Assembly: GCF_000026225.1 (NCBI RefSeq) | Contig: NC_011740.1 | Location: 2,108,001-2,172,000, forward strand | Source of the DNA: Escherichia fergusonii ATCC 35469 | GTDB taxonomy: Bacteria > Pseudomonadota > Gammaproteobacteria > Enterobacterales > Enterobacteriaceae | DNA: 64,000 nucleotides | Direction of reading: 5' to 3' | In this document: piece after piece, positions 5,169-12,452 of the stretch | Numbering within the stretch: position 1 is the first letter of the stretch | Layout of the letters: each line of letters starts with the position of its first letter | Position numbers and translations under genes: made by a program | Notes under the pieces: model-generated | Seen by the model: the letters and a program-made list of their open reading frames with translations, nothing else | Databases searched by the model: none | What the model was told of the DNA's origin: nothing

Positions 5169-6137
5169 ATGAGTGAAGTAACAGATTTAGTTGTTATTGA
5201 AAAAGCAAATGCAATGATTGTATTTCAGTCTGCTGACCAGATTGAAGAAATTCTCCAAAAGGTTGAACGTGAAGTTATGTCCTTTGTGCCTGATATCACA
5301 ACGGCAAAGGGCAGAAAGGAGATCGCTTCTCTGGCGTATAAAGTTGCGCAGACGAAAACATATCTCGATGGTCTTGGCAAAGACCTTGTTGCTGAACTGA
5401 AGGAAATTCCAAAGCTAATTGATGCCAACCGCAAGACAGTGCGCGATCGCCTTGATGAACTGAAAGCCAAGGCACGCCAGCCTCTTACTGATTATGAGGA
5501 AGAACAGGCGCGAATTAAAGCCGAAGAAGAAGCTAAGGCAGCAGCTGAAGCTCTCGCAAAGCAAATTGAGTCTGACCATGAAATAGCGATTTTGATGGAT
5601 CGCGAATTTGACCGCCAAAGAGAAGAGGCAAGACTCAAAGCGGAGCAGGAAAAGCGAGAGCATGAAGAACGCTTAAAAAGAGAAGCTGAAGAGAAAGCCA
5701 GAGCAGAAGCCGAAGCAAAGGCAAAAGCCGAAATTGAAGCAGCAGCAAGACGAGAAGCAGAGGCTAAGGCCGCAGCGGAACGTGCAGAGCGTGAACGCAT
5801 TGAAGCCGAGCAACGAGCACAGCGCGAAGCAAAAGAGGCAGCAGAACGAGCTGAAAGAGAAAAGCATGCGGCAATTGAAGCAGAACGCCGAAAAGCACAG
5901 GAGGAGGCTGAACGAATCCGGCTCGAGGCTGAAGCAAAAGAGCAAGCCAGAATAGCAGAAGAAAAAAGAATCAAGGACGAAGAAGAGCGTAGAGCAAAGG
6001 ATAAAGCTCACCGGAAAGAAGTAAATAACAAAATACTTGCTGACCTTATCAAGGTTGGCGCATCAGAAGATGTTGCTAAAAATATCATAACAGCCATCGT
6101 AAAAGGCGAAGTATTCGCAACAAAAATAACCTACTAA
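5169..6137 (+). CDS. Long Ala/Glu/Arg-rich coiled-coil phage protein
   Basis: The 322-residue product has a globular N-terminal part (about residues 1-110), a long charged helix rich in Ala, Glu, Lys and Arg (about 110-285) and a short C-terminal segment. No signal peptide or membrane helix is seen, so the TolA label often given to such proteins by low-complexity matching is not supported. The ATG at 5169 has GGAGGATAT upstream; an earlier in-frame ATG at 5118 lies before the terminator stem and has no ribosome site. It is in the pL operon just before cIII. Its function is unknown; helping recombination or blocking host nucleases are possibilities from position only. Confidence 0.78.
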   Translation: MSEVTDLVVIEKANAMIVFQSADQIEEILQKVEREVMSFVPDITTAKGRKEIASLAYKVAQTKTYLDGLGKDLVAELKEIPKLIDANRKTVRDRLDELKAKARQPLTDYEEEQARIKAEEEAKAAAEALAKQIESDHEIAILMDREFDRQREEARLKAEQEKREHEERLKREAEEKARAEAEAKAKAEIEAAARREAEAKAAAERAERERIEAEQRAQREAKEAAERAEREKHAAIEAERRKAQEEAERIRLEAEAKEQARIAEEKRIKDEEERRAKDKAHRKEVNNKILADLIKVGASEDVAKNIITAIVKGEVFATKITY

Positions 6138-6160
6138 TAAACCAACATAAGGAACCACCC

Positions 6161-6292
6161 ATGATTTACGCAATCGCGGGAGGCGCTCGCATGGGTGCCT
6201 TCCAACTAAATGAATCTTTACTTGAACGAATCACCCGTAAATTACGTGACGGATGGAAAAGAGTTGAGGTCTTATTATGCGCAATGAAATAG
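6161..6292 (+). CDS. cIII: CIII, protector of CII
   Basis: The 43-residue product contains the conserved CIII amphipathic helix ESLLERITRKLRDGWKR, which inhibits the host FtsH protease and so stabilises CII. The start MIYAIAG is also characteristic. The tail is shorter than in lambda CIII (54 residues), ending soon after the helix. The 3' end overlaps the next ORF by 16 nt. With cII at 1363 and pRE at 1637 it completes the lysogeny decision circuit. Confidence 0.92.
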   Translation: MIYAIAGGARMGAFQLNESLLERITRKLRDGWKRVEVLLCAMK

Positions 6293-6429
6293 CCATCAAT
6301 CACCAGATACTTCGTGCAGCACAGAACAAAGCAGTAATAGCCAGATTTATTGGTGATTCCAAAATGTGGCTTGAAGCAAATAAAGCGATGAAATCAGCTA
6401 TCAACCTTCCGTGGTATCGCAGGAAATGA
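6277..6429 (+). CDS. kil: Kil cell-division inhibitor
   Basis: The 50-residue product follows cIII and carries the segment ARFIGDSKMW, which resembles the Kil motif of lambda (ATFIGDEKMF). Lambda Kil blocks FtsZ ring formation. Position in the pL operon, size and motif agree. The start lies inside cIII and the stop overlaps the next ATG as ATGA, so the three genes look translationally coupled. Confidence 0.8.
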   Translation: MRNEIAINHQILRAAQNKAVIARFIGDSKMWLEANKAMKSAINLPWYRRK

Positions 6430-6596
6430 GTTTTACAGATAACTGGTCAGACGAAGAATTCATTCGTCAGATGAAAGAATTAATCGGTAACGAAGGAGAT
6501 ATTCATGTCACTTGCAACCACAGTGAAGGAGAGCAAGTTACAGAGACGCATGTACACGCAGCAGGCGTTAATGTATCGCCAGAAGGGAGATCGTGA
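6426..6596 (+). CDS. Small acidic phage protein after kil
   Basis: The 56-residue acidic protein starts at the ATGA junction with kil. It contains one Cys and several His residues in its second half (HVTCNH and HVHAAG), which could bind a metal. It overlaps the following ORF by 92 nt in another frame. No family is recognised. Confidence 0.6.
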   Translation: MSFTDNWSDEEFIRQMKELIGNEGDIHVTCNHSEGEQVTETHVHAAGVNVSPEGRS

Positions 6597-6675
6597 AGGT
6601 GTTCGCGTATTTTTAAATGCGGCAAAGACTGAAGTATTAAATCAGCGTTATTTCCTTGGGCCATGTCCATTCTGA
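6505..6675 (+). CDS. Small basic phage protein before erf
   Basis: The 56-residue basic protein has a strong ribosome site (GAAGGAGAT, 4 nt before the ATG) and overlaps the previous ORF by 92 nt. It is helical and rich in Gln and Arg, and ends with GPCPF. It stops 10 nt before the erf start. P22 has small recombination helper genes (abc) in this neighbourhood, but this protein does not look like them. Function unknown. Confidence 0.62.
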   Translation: MSLATTVKESKLQRRMYTQQALMYRQKGDREGVRVFLNAAKTEVLNQRYFLGPCPF

Positions 6676-6685
6676 GAACAATCAT

Positions 6686-7291
6686 ATGAGCAAAGAATTT
6701 TACGCAAGACTGGCAGCTATTCAGGAGAATCTGAACGCGCCAAAGAATCAGTACAACTCATTCGGCAAATATAAATACAGAAGCTGCGAAGACATTCTTG
6801 AAGGCGTTAAGCCGTTACTGAATGGCCTGTTTTTATCAATCAGCGATGAAGTTGTGTTGATTGGTGATCGGTATTACGTGAAAGCCACGGCAACTATTAC
6901 CGATGGCGAAAACAGTCATACGGCAACCGCTCTTGCACGAGAGGAAGAAAGCAAGAAAGGAATGGATTCTGCACAAGTTACGGGAGCTACAAGCTCTTAT
7001 GCACGCAAGTATTGCCTCAATGGTTTGTTCGGCATTGATGATGCGAAAGATGCAGATACAGACGAGCATAAACATCAGCAGAACGCAGCAGCAAAGCAAT
7101 CAAAACCATCACCTACACCTGAACAGGTTCTAAAAGCATTCACTGACGCAGCATTGCAGAAAAACACCGTAGAAGAGCTTAAACAGGCGTTCGCCAAAGC
7201 GTGGAAGATGCTCGAAGGCACACCGGAGCAGCACAAAGCGCAGGACGTTTACAACATCAGACGAGGCGAATTAGAAGGAGCGGCTGCTTAA
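6686..7291 (+). CDS. erf: Erf-family single-strand annealing recombinase
   Basis: The 201-residue protein has the Erf core: a region around NSFGKYKYRSCEDILEGVKPLL near residues 25-45 and the conserved segment GATSSYARKYCLNGLFGIDD near 100-120. Erf forms rings on single-stranded DNA and promotes annealing, giving the phage RecA-independent recombination and genome circularisation. The ATG at 6686 fits the family; an upstream in-frame start overlaps the previous gene. The stop codon overlaps the ssb start as TAATG. The C-terminus is Gln/Ala-rich and variable. Confidence 0.92.
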   Translation: MSKEFYARLAAIQENLNAPKNQYNSFGKYKYRSCEDILEGVKPLLNGLFLSISDEVVLIGDRYYVKATATITDGENSHTATALAREEESKKGMDSAQVTGATSSYARKYCLNGLFGIDDAKDADTDEHKHQQNAAAKQSKPSPTPEQVLKAFTDAALQKNTVEELKQAFAKAWKMLEGTPEQHKAQDVYNIRRGELEGAAA

Positions 7292-7674
7292 TGGCACATT
7301 CGATTACTGTAAGACTAAACAAGCCCGCAAGAGAGTTTCAGACCGGGGAAAATATCGGATTCAACATCCGTGCTGGCGTTCAGTATTACGATCGCCAGAC
7401 AAAAAAGAAAGAATGGACAAACTACAGCGCCGTTGTATTTGCCAAGCCGGGAGCGCAAGCGGATTACTACCGTAGTGTTCTTGTTGAAGGTGGCATTGTT
7501 GAAATTACCGGAGAAAACATCAGGGTTGATGTTTATCAGGGGCAAAATGGTCAATCAATCAATCTTGAATTACTGAATGCAAAGATTGGATTTGCAACTT
7601 CAGGAAACAGCCAACAGCAGCAAAGTAGCAATCATCAAAATCATCCTGAATACGACGATTCAATTCCCTTCTAG
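7291..7674 (+). CDS. ssb: Phage single-stranded DNA-binding protein
   Basis: The 127-residue protein has an N-terminal OB-fold-like region (about 1-100), a Gln/Ser/Asn-rich linker and the acidic tip DDSIPF. This matches the C-terminal partner-recruiting tail of bacterial SSB (DDDIPF). It starts at the erf stop codon, and coupling with the annealing protein implies a joint role in recombination and replication. The OB-fold part is not close to E. coli SSB by eye, so it is a phage-type protein. Confidence 0.82.
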   Translation: MAHSITVRLNKPAREFQTGENIGFNIRAGVQYYDRQTKKKEWTNYSAVVFAKPGAQADYYRSVLVEGGIVEITGENIRVDVYQGQNGQSINLELLNAKIGFATSGNSQQQQSSNHQNHPEYDDSIPF

Positions 7675-7697
7675 ATTTGCAAAACAAGGATTCCATT

Positions 7698-7994
7698 ATG
7701 CCAGCGCCTCTGTATGGTGCGGATGACCCGCGCCGCTGTTCCGGCAATTCCGTATCGGAGGTGCTGGATAAATTCAGGAAAAACTACGACCGGATAATGT
7801 CGCTACCGCAGGAAACGAAAGAGGAAAAGGAATTTCGCCATTGTATATGGCTTGCAGAGAAAGAAGAACGCGAGCGGATTTACCAGACATCAATCCGACC
7901 ATTCCGCAAAGCCACATATACCCACTTCCCTGAATATATCGACCCGCGCCTGCGTAATTACCGCTCACGCTATGGCGCTATCAGTAATGACTGA
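7698..7994 (+). CDS. Small phage protein, 98 residues
   Basis: This 98-residue charged protein, rich in Arg, Glu and Tyr, starts at an ATG with AAGGA 6 nt upstream. A longer TTG start at 7677 is less likely. No membrane segment or metal motif is present. Such proteins are common in the pL accessory block of lambdoid prophages; I do not know its role. Confidence 0.65.
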   Translation: MPAPLYGADDPRRCSGNSVSEVLDKFRKNYDRIMSLPQETKEEKEFRHCIWLAEKEERERIYQTSIRPFRKATYTHFPEYIDPRLRNYRSRYGAISND

Positions 7995-8004
7995 GGAATT
8001 AACA

Positions 8005-8295
8005 ATGAAAACAATGAAGCTAAACATCGACCTCGGAAAATACGTTATTACCGGAACCAAACACGACCTGATTCTTAGCGAAAGAGGAATTATCAAAGAA
8101 GGCGAGAATGCAGGGAAAGAAACGCTCAGTCGTATCGGTTATTACAGCAAGTTTGAGCATCTGGTTAAAGAGTTATGCAACCGTGAAATCCTGTTATCTC
8201 AGGCGCAGACGCTACAGGATATTCAGCAGCATATCGAGACTTTAGGTGTGTCACTTAGCATGGCTATTGACCAGTTCGTGGAGAGTAAATCATGA
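8005..8295 (+). CDS. Small phage protein, 96 residues, unknown
   Basis: The 96-residue protein has a beta-rich N-terminal half (around KLNIDLGKYVITGTKHDLILSERG) and a helical second half. It starts at an ATG with a TGAGGAAT ribosome site. Its stop overlaps the next start as ATGA. It resembles small uncharacterised proteins of enterobacterial phages, but I cannot assign a family safely. Confidence 0.65.
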   Translation: MKTMKLNIDLGKYVITGTKHDLILSERGIIKEGENAGKETLSRIGYYSKFEHLVKELCNREILLSQAQTLQDIQQHIETLGVSLSMAIDQFVESKS

Positions 8296-8459
8296 GAGGA
8301 CTTGCATACAATCCCGGCATTCTTCCGGCAGAAATGATTATTCGCCAACGCGTAAAGCCAATGCCATCGAGAGAGGAATTGCTTAAGAGAAATTCTTTTC
8401 CATCAGTGAATCAAAACAAATATCTGAATGCGATGTGGCGCAAAGGAGGCAACCAGTGA
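8292..8459 (+). CDS. Small basic phage protein, 55 residues
   Basis: The 55-residue basic protein is coupled at both ends: its ATG overlaps the previous stop and its stop overlaps the next GTG start as GTGA. A ribosome site, GAGAG, precedes it. It is rich in Arg, Asn and Pro with no clear domain. Coupling at both ends argues that it is a real gene. Confidence 0.6.
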   Translation: MRGLAYNPGILPAEMIIRQRVKPMPSREELLKRNSFPSVNQNKYLNAMWRKGGNQ

Positions 8460-8725
8460 GTGAGTCAAAATGCCAAATTAATGGCAATAAGATAGAACCG
8501 TGCGCGGTGTTGGCAAAATCTCTCGAATATGGAAATCCAACATTCAAGAGTAAAGGCATATTTATCCCGGAGCGTGTGAACATAAACACCGGCGAGTCAG
8601 GCATAGATATTGCTCAAATTCACTCGGGGAAATATATCGGTCGTGGCGTTGCAATGTGCTTTTGCCCGTTCTGTGGTGAAAGTTTGAAAACGTGGGAAGC
8701 GGAGGCAGCCAGTGAGCAAAATTGA
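8456..8725 (+). CDS. Small phage protein with a C-terminal zinc-finger-like motif
   Basis: The 89-residue product begins at GTG 8456, chosen because AAAGGAGG lies just upstream and the GTGA overlap couples it to the previous gene. The C-terminal part holds a CFCPFCGESL motif, a rubredoxin-knuckle-like Cys pair, and two further Cys lie near the N-terminus. Proteins with this tail are frequent in lambdoid accessory regions. Function unknown. Confidence 0.65.
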   Translation: MSESKCQINGNKIEPCAVLAKSLEYGNPTFKSKGIFIPERVNINTGESGIDIAQIHSGKYIGRGVAMCFCPFCGESLKTWEAEAASEQN

Positions 8726-9266
8726 CCATCAGGCACTGCGTGAGGTGGCGGAACGTGCAATTCCAGCAATGGAACGCCTGTTAATGTTGCCAGCTGATGA
8801 TGATTTGTTAAGTGAACAGGAACTTAAAGATTACGGTGTGGATATTGATGCGCTCAATGCCTTCAAATTTCTGACCGGACCAGAAACCGTGCTGGCGCTG
8901 CTGGATGAACTGGAAAGGAACCAGCAATACATCAAATCCCGCGACCAGGAGAACGAGGATATTGCGCTAACGGTAGGGAAACTGCGTGTTGAGCTGGAAG
9001 CAACAGAGAACAACCTCATTGATAGTGAATGCCATGTTGCTGAACTAGAAGAAGCACTACGCGACAAGCAGGCGTTACTTGAAGCCTCAGAAAAGCGCAT
9101 AGCAGAACTGGAAGCACGGGAGGTTGTACTGCCGCGTGCGCACGATGTTCACCCATTAGGGCCGCAGTCGGCGAAAATTTTTTGTGAGTTTCACCGGAGT
9201 ATCGTGAACAGATGCTCCGATGAGATTCGCAAGGTTGGCGTCAAAGTCAGCATCAAGGGGAATTAG
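8712..9266 (+). CDS. Ea22-like phage protein
   Basis: The 184-residue protein begins at GTG 8712 inside the end of the previous gene. Its N-terminus (IDHQALREVAERAI) and central coiled coil (about residues 65-137) fit the Ea22-like family of the lambda b/pL region. That family is variable and poorly understood, with proposed roles in the lysis-lysogeny balance. The C-terminus lacks the His/Cys motif of some relatives. The identification comes from memory of the family. Confidence 0.65.
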   Translation: MSKIDHQALREVAERAIPAMERLLMLPADDDLLSEQELKDYGVDIDALNAFKFLTGPETVLALLDELERNQQYIKSRDQENEDIALTVGKLRVELEATENNLIDSECHVAELEEALRDKQALLEASEKRIAELEAREVVLPRAHDVHPLGPQSAKIFCEFHRSIVNRCSDEIRKVGVKVSIKGN

Positions 9267-9270
9267 GGAT

Positions 9271-9927
9271 ATGGCTGAACTAACCAAAGAATGGCTGAAG
9301 CAAACTATCGCTGAATACGAAGCCAATCGTGATGAATTACCGTTTGGACTGGATACCAACAGTGCCATTGAGCTTCAGGCGTTCAAGTTGGCGCTGGCAT
9401 CGCTGGAAGCAGAACCAGTTGCTTATATTTTCAAACATCCGGCTGGAAAATTATTCTGGGCTTTAACGGATGAAAGCAATAAAGATCAATCGGACGTTAT
9501 TCCTGTTTATGCCGCCCCTCCAGTGCCAGTAGTACCTGCTGCATTACCTGAGAACGACGATGAGGACGGGCATGACATTGATTATCTTGAGCCATCTGAA
9601 GTTTACTCGCTTGGGCGAACAGCTGGCTGGAACGCCTGCCGTGCTGCCATGCTTCATGGTGCCGAACCTGTAAGCCAAACTTACAAGTTGAACGAGCTAT
9701 CTGGCAACTCTCCGGTAACTCCTGATGGTTGGATAAGCTGTAGTAAGCGAATGCCGGAGAAATACGATTTCGATATCTGGGTATTCTCTCTATCCAGAGG
9801 TGTTCTTGACGGGCTACAGTGGGATGGCTCGATGTTTACTGATGATGAATATCAGTTCGTTATTCATGACGCCACGCATTGGATGAGAAAAGCATATCCA
9901 GCAGCACCACAGCAGGAGGTCGAATGA
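9271..9927 (+). CDS. DUF551-type phage protein
   Basis: The 218-residue protein has an N-terminal helical part, a middle part typical of lambdoid accessory proteins, and a C-terminal domain beginning at about residue 165 (DGWISCSKRMPE) and ending ATHWMRK, which fits the DUF551 domain. The ATG at 9271 follows TTAGGGAT. Mosaic proteins sharing this tail are common in prophages, which suggests shuffling of N- and C-terminal modules. No function is established. Confidence 0.68.
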   Translation: MAELTKEWLKQTIAEYEANRDELPFGLDTNSAIELQAFKLALASLEAEPVAYIFKHPAGKLFWALTDESNKDQSDVIPVYAAPPVPVVPAALPENDDEDGHDIDYLEPSEVYSLGRTAGWNACRAAMLHGAEPVSQTYKLNELSGNSPVTPDGWISCSKRMPEKYDFDIWVFSLSRGVLDGLQWDGSMFTDDEYQFVIHDATHWMRKAYPAAPQQEVE

Positions 9928-10199
9928 GCAGGGTGAACGGGAGCAAGCCGCCTAAGTACATGCCGGTAATGAACTCCGCCAAGCCAGTAAAGCTAACCTA
10001 TGAGCAAGTAATGGCGCTTCCGTTGATGTCGGATGTTTATGTAAGGATGAATGACGGTAAAATTTTGAATGGTAAGCTCGCTTCGCACTCAGATTATCTC
10101 GTCGGATGTCCGGTAGTCGACATAGGTGAATCGAGGAGCATTGGAATTGGATACGAGGGGGAAATTATCGCAGCAGCACCGAAGCAGGAGGTGAAGTGA
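9924..10199 (+). CDS. Small phage protein, 91 residues
   Basis: The 91-residue protein starts at an ATGA overlap with the upstream gene, with GGAGG in its ribosome site. It is a compact beta-rich sequence (VYVRMNDGKILNGKLASH). It ends with AAPKQEVK, similar to the ends of neighbouring genes (APQQEVE), a sign that the 3' ends share repeated coding sequence. Function unknown. Confidence 0.63.
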   Translation: MSRVNGSKPPKYMPVMNSAKPVKLTYEQVMALPLMSDVYVRMNDGKILNGKLASHSDYLVGCPVVDIGESRSIGIGYEGEIIAAAPKQEVK

Positions 10200-10483
10200 T
10201 GTACTCCTTCGCGAAATATACGGTTATTGACTGGATAGCATTCCTTCAGGTTTTGCTCATCTGGTTTTATATGGCTTACAGGAGTGGACAGTGGATTGTC
10301 AGTGTAGCCTGTAGCAAGGGATGGCGTTGGTGGAACCGAAAGAATAAAAAAGCACTGGCATTGGATTCGTTTTACGAAGCATTCAATCTTAACAGCCTTC
10401 AGCCTGGTTCTGTCATTGTAGTCACCACTAAAAGCGGCATGACGATACAAATTCACAAGCCAAAGGAGGAAGGTCGTGGCTAA
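10199..10483 (+). CDS. Small phage membrane-associated protein
   Basis: The 94-residue protein has one hydrophobic segment near the N-terminus (about residues 10-30, WIAFLQVLLIWFYMA), then basic residues and a soluble C-terminal part. The ATG at 10199 is preferred over GTG 10196 because GGAGGT is properly spaced to it. It overlaps both neighbours slightly. A one-pass inner membrane protein in this operon could alter the envelope during infection, but nothing more can be said. Confidence 0.63.
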   Translation: MYSFAKYTVIDWIAFLQVLLIWFYMAYRSGQWIVSVACSKGWRWWNRKNKKALALDSFYEAFNLNSLQPGSVIVVTTKSGMTIQIHKPKEEGRG

Positions 10484-10757
10484 CCTGCAACTTGCCGTTA
10501 AAGGTGAATACTTCGATGCCATGATTCGTGGAGAGAAAACGGAAGAGTATCGCCTGTGTAATGACTACTGGAATAAGCGAATTATGTTCCGGGAGTATGA
10601 CCGCCTGATTATCACAAAGGGATATCCGAAGCGCGACGACTTCAGTCGCAGAATTGACGTCCCGTATGAAGGGTATGAAATCAAGACAATCACACACCCC
10701 CACTTCGGCGATAAACCGGTAAAGGTGTTCGCGGTAAAGGTGAATATTGATGGCTAA
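10476..10757 (+). CDS. ASCH-domain-like phage protein
   Basis: The 93-residue protein begins at GTG 10476 with an AAAGGAGG ribosome site. The pattern LAVKGEYFDAMIRGEKTEEYR followed by a short beta-barrel-like sequence fits the ASCH fold, which is related to PUA and is often RNA- or modified-nucleoside-binding. The gene closes the accessory block and is followed by two terminators. A role in handling RNA or modified bases is possible from the fold alone. Confidence 0.68.
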   Translation: MANLQLAVKGEYFDAMIRGEKTEEYRLCNDYWNKRIMFREYDRLIITKGYPKRDDFSRRIDVPYEGYEIKTITHPHFGDKPVKVFAVKVNIDG

Positions 10758-10781
10758 ATCAGCAGCAGAACGCAACTAACA

Positions 10782-10838
10782 AACCTCGCACCGTCGAGGT
10801 TTTCTTTTATCTTAACTCGCTACGGCGAGTTTTGTTTT
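10782..10838 (+). terminator. Two tandem terminators
   Basis: The first hairpin pairs AACCTCG (10782-10788) with CGAGGTT (10795-10801) and runs into TTCTTTT. The second pairs AACTCGC (10814-10820) with GCGAGTT (10825-10831) and runs into TTGTTTT. Both lie between the accessory block and the small genes before xis. Confidence 0.78.
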
Positions 10839-10851
10839 ATGGAGATGATAA

Positions 10852-11019
10852 ATGCACTTCCGAGTCACAGGTGAATGGAATGGAGAGCCATTCGACAGGG
10901 TTATCGAAGCAGAGAACATCAACGACTGCTATGACCACTGGATGATATGGGCGCAGATAGCACATGCAGACGTAACCAATATTCGAATTGAAGAACTGAA
11001 AGAACACCAAGCCGCCTGA
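10852..11019 (+). CDS. Small phage protein upstream of xis, 55 residues
   Basis: The 55-residue acidic protein (start MHFRVTGEWNGEPFDR) has GGAGATGATA before its ATG. I recall very similar small ORFs near xis in lambda and its relatives, but no function. Its stop codon lies in the loop of the next terminator hairpin. Confidence 0.65.
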   Translation: MHFRVTGEWNGEPFDRVIEAENINDCYDHWMIWAQIAHADVTNIRIEELKEHQAA

Positions 11020-11034
11020 TGGCGGTTTCTTTTT
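11010..11034 (+). terminator. Terminator before xis
   Basis: AGCCGCC (11010-11016) pairs with GGCGGTT (11021-11027), with one G-U pair, around TGAT, followed by TCTTTTT. It would prevent xis expression unless polymerase is N-modified. Confidence 0.75.
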
Positions 11035-11049
11035 GCCTGGAGAATTAAG

Positions 11050-11241
11050 ATGACCGATACCAGCCTGATTCCTGAGAAAGAAGTGATGAACAAGCTCGGT
11101 GTTTCATCACGTCAGACAATCTGGAACTATACCAAACGGCACGGATTTCCGAAGCCAGTCAGAACCCACCCCAAATCATACCTTCGTGAAGCTGTTGAAG
11201 GGTGGATTCTTAACGGTGGCGTTAATCAGAAATGCTCCTGA
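11050..11241 (+). CDS. xis: Excisionase-like, AlpA-type DNA-binding protein
   Basis: The 63-residue protein contains a winged-helix/AlpA-type pattern (KEVMNKLGVSSRQTIWNYTKR, then FPKPVR and a basic strand), as in small excisionases. It lies at the end of the pL operon, next to the integrase gene but facing it, with a 20-bp overlap of their 3' ends. It should bend attachment-site DNA to allow excision and is the only directionality-factor candidate in the window. The specific family is inferred. Confidence 0.75.
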   Translation: MTDTSLIPEKEVMNKLGVSSRQTIWNYTKRHGFPKPVRTHPKSYLREAVEGWILNGGVNQKCS

Positions 11242-12400
11242 TGTGCCAGAACAATTTATCAGCGTGAAGCTCATACGCTTTGCGCTGAGCCTCTATCCAG
11301 TCGTGTTTATTGTATACGGACATTATCCCGCCAAGTTCATGACCGAGCATTCGCTCAGTAACATGAGGCTCGACATTCATCTCGGACAGACGTGTAACAA
11401 GCGTTCTTCTGAAATCATGTGTTCGCCAGTAACCTATATCCATCCCTCCCCTTATTCTATTTACGAATCGGTTGGCTGCAGCGATGCTGATCGGTTTGTT
11501 TATGTCTTCTCCAGGGAAAAGAACATCATTGTACGTTGTCATGGCCTTTTCGAGAAAAGGCTTAATTTGTTCGAAGATTGGACGACGGATAACATTACCC
11601 ATCTTGCTATGCTCTTTCGGTACGGTCCATACGTTGTCCAGCAGGTCAAATTCTGTCTTTGTTGCCAGCCTAAGCTCTGAGAGCCTCGCCCCCCACAGCA
11701 TAAGCATCTGATGAAGGAGCTTATTTGACGTAGACGCACGGCTTCTTTCAATAGCAAGCCAAATCTTAGCCAGTTCGTGATACGACAGTACCCGATCCCC
11801 TACCTCAGCGCGGGAGCCGAAGTCCCTTGGCTGGATGCTCATAATTGCGCAACTATCTATCAACTGACGCCGCATGCACCAACTAATTGCTGATCTTAGT
11901 TGACTTAGCACCTGCCTTGCTCGGCGTGGATTATCTCTTTCTTCTTCGGTAAGCAGGTCAACCCATTGCTTAACCGTGATAGAAGATGCCGGACGATTAG
12001 GAAATGCGTCATGCATGCGCTTCATAACCGTTGATCGGTAAAGTGCCTGGGTCTTTTCTCTGAGAGTTGTAGAGACGTAGTTGTCGAACCAGTAGTCGAG
12101 ACACTGGGCGACCGTCATGGAGTTCTCCACCTTCTCTTCAAAATAAGTGCGTGGATCCGTTCCTGAGAAATAGAGCTTTCGCAAGTCAGCAGTGATCTGT
12201 CTGGCATCCTTCAAAGACAGGGATGGGTATCGACCAAGCCCAAGTCGATTAGGCTTGCCATGCCAGCGATAGCGGTACTGGAACTGGATGACCCCCTTCG
12301 GTGAAATTCGCACGCTGAGGCCATCGGCATCAGCCACTTCTTGTGGGCCCGAATATGGTTTACCATAAATAGTACGAAGTTTTGTGTCGCTTATAGCCAT
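11222..12400 (-). CDS. int: Tyrosine recombinase integrase
   Basis: The 392-residue integrase is P4-like in build, with an N-terminal DUF4102-like arm-binding region (residues about 1-90), a core-binding domain and a catalytic domain. Catalytic residues visible are Arg239 (GARLSELR), His328 and Arg331 (HDFRR), His354 (LGHE) and Tyr363 (SVYNKHDW). The ATG at 12400 is preferred; a GTG at 12418 adds six residues and lies within a repeat. The gene is oriented against the pL operon, so it needs its own promoter. It lies directly beside sbcB, a known phage integration site in E. coli. Confidence 0.93.
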   Translation of the reverse strand: MAISDTKLRTIYGKPYSGPQEVADADGLSVRISPKGVIQFQYRYRWHGKPNRLGLGRYPSLSLKDARQITADLRKLYFSGTDPRTYFEEKVENSMTVAQCLDYWFDNYVSTTLREKTQALYRSTVMKRMHDAFPNRPASSITVKQWVDLLTEEERDNPRRARQVLSQLRSAISWCMRRQLIDSCAIMSIQPRDFGSRAEVGDRVLSYHELAKIWLAIERSRASTSNKLLHQMLMLWGARLSELRLATKTEFDLLDNVWTVPKEHSKMGNVIRRPIFEQIKPFLEKAMTTYNDVLFPGEDINKPISIAAANRFVNRIRGGMDIGYWRTHDFRRTLVTRLSEMNVEPHVTERMLGHELGGIMSVYNKHDWIEAQRKAYELHADKLFWHIRSISD

Positions 12401-12410
12401 AAATAATATT

Positions 12411-12452
12411 TGGTACACTCAAAAATAATGGTTTGGTACACATCTGGTACAC
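12411..12452. repeat. Three TGGTACAC repeats upstream of int
   Basis: TGGTACAC occurs at 12411-12418, 12434-12441 and 12445-12452, all in the same orientation, between the int start and the bacterial junction. They are candidate integrase arm-type sites or regulator sites for int. The motif is read directly; the role is inferred. Confidence 0.6.

Noticed and set aside
5492..6011. Ser/Phe/Cys-rich frames opposite the coiled-coil gene
   Set aside because: They arise from the repeated Ala/Glu codons on the other strand.
11099..11680. A 193-codon plus-strand frame overlapping xis and int
   Set aside because: It lies antisense to a clearly coding integrase and has no ribosome site.
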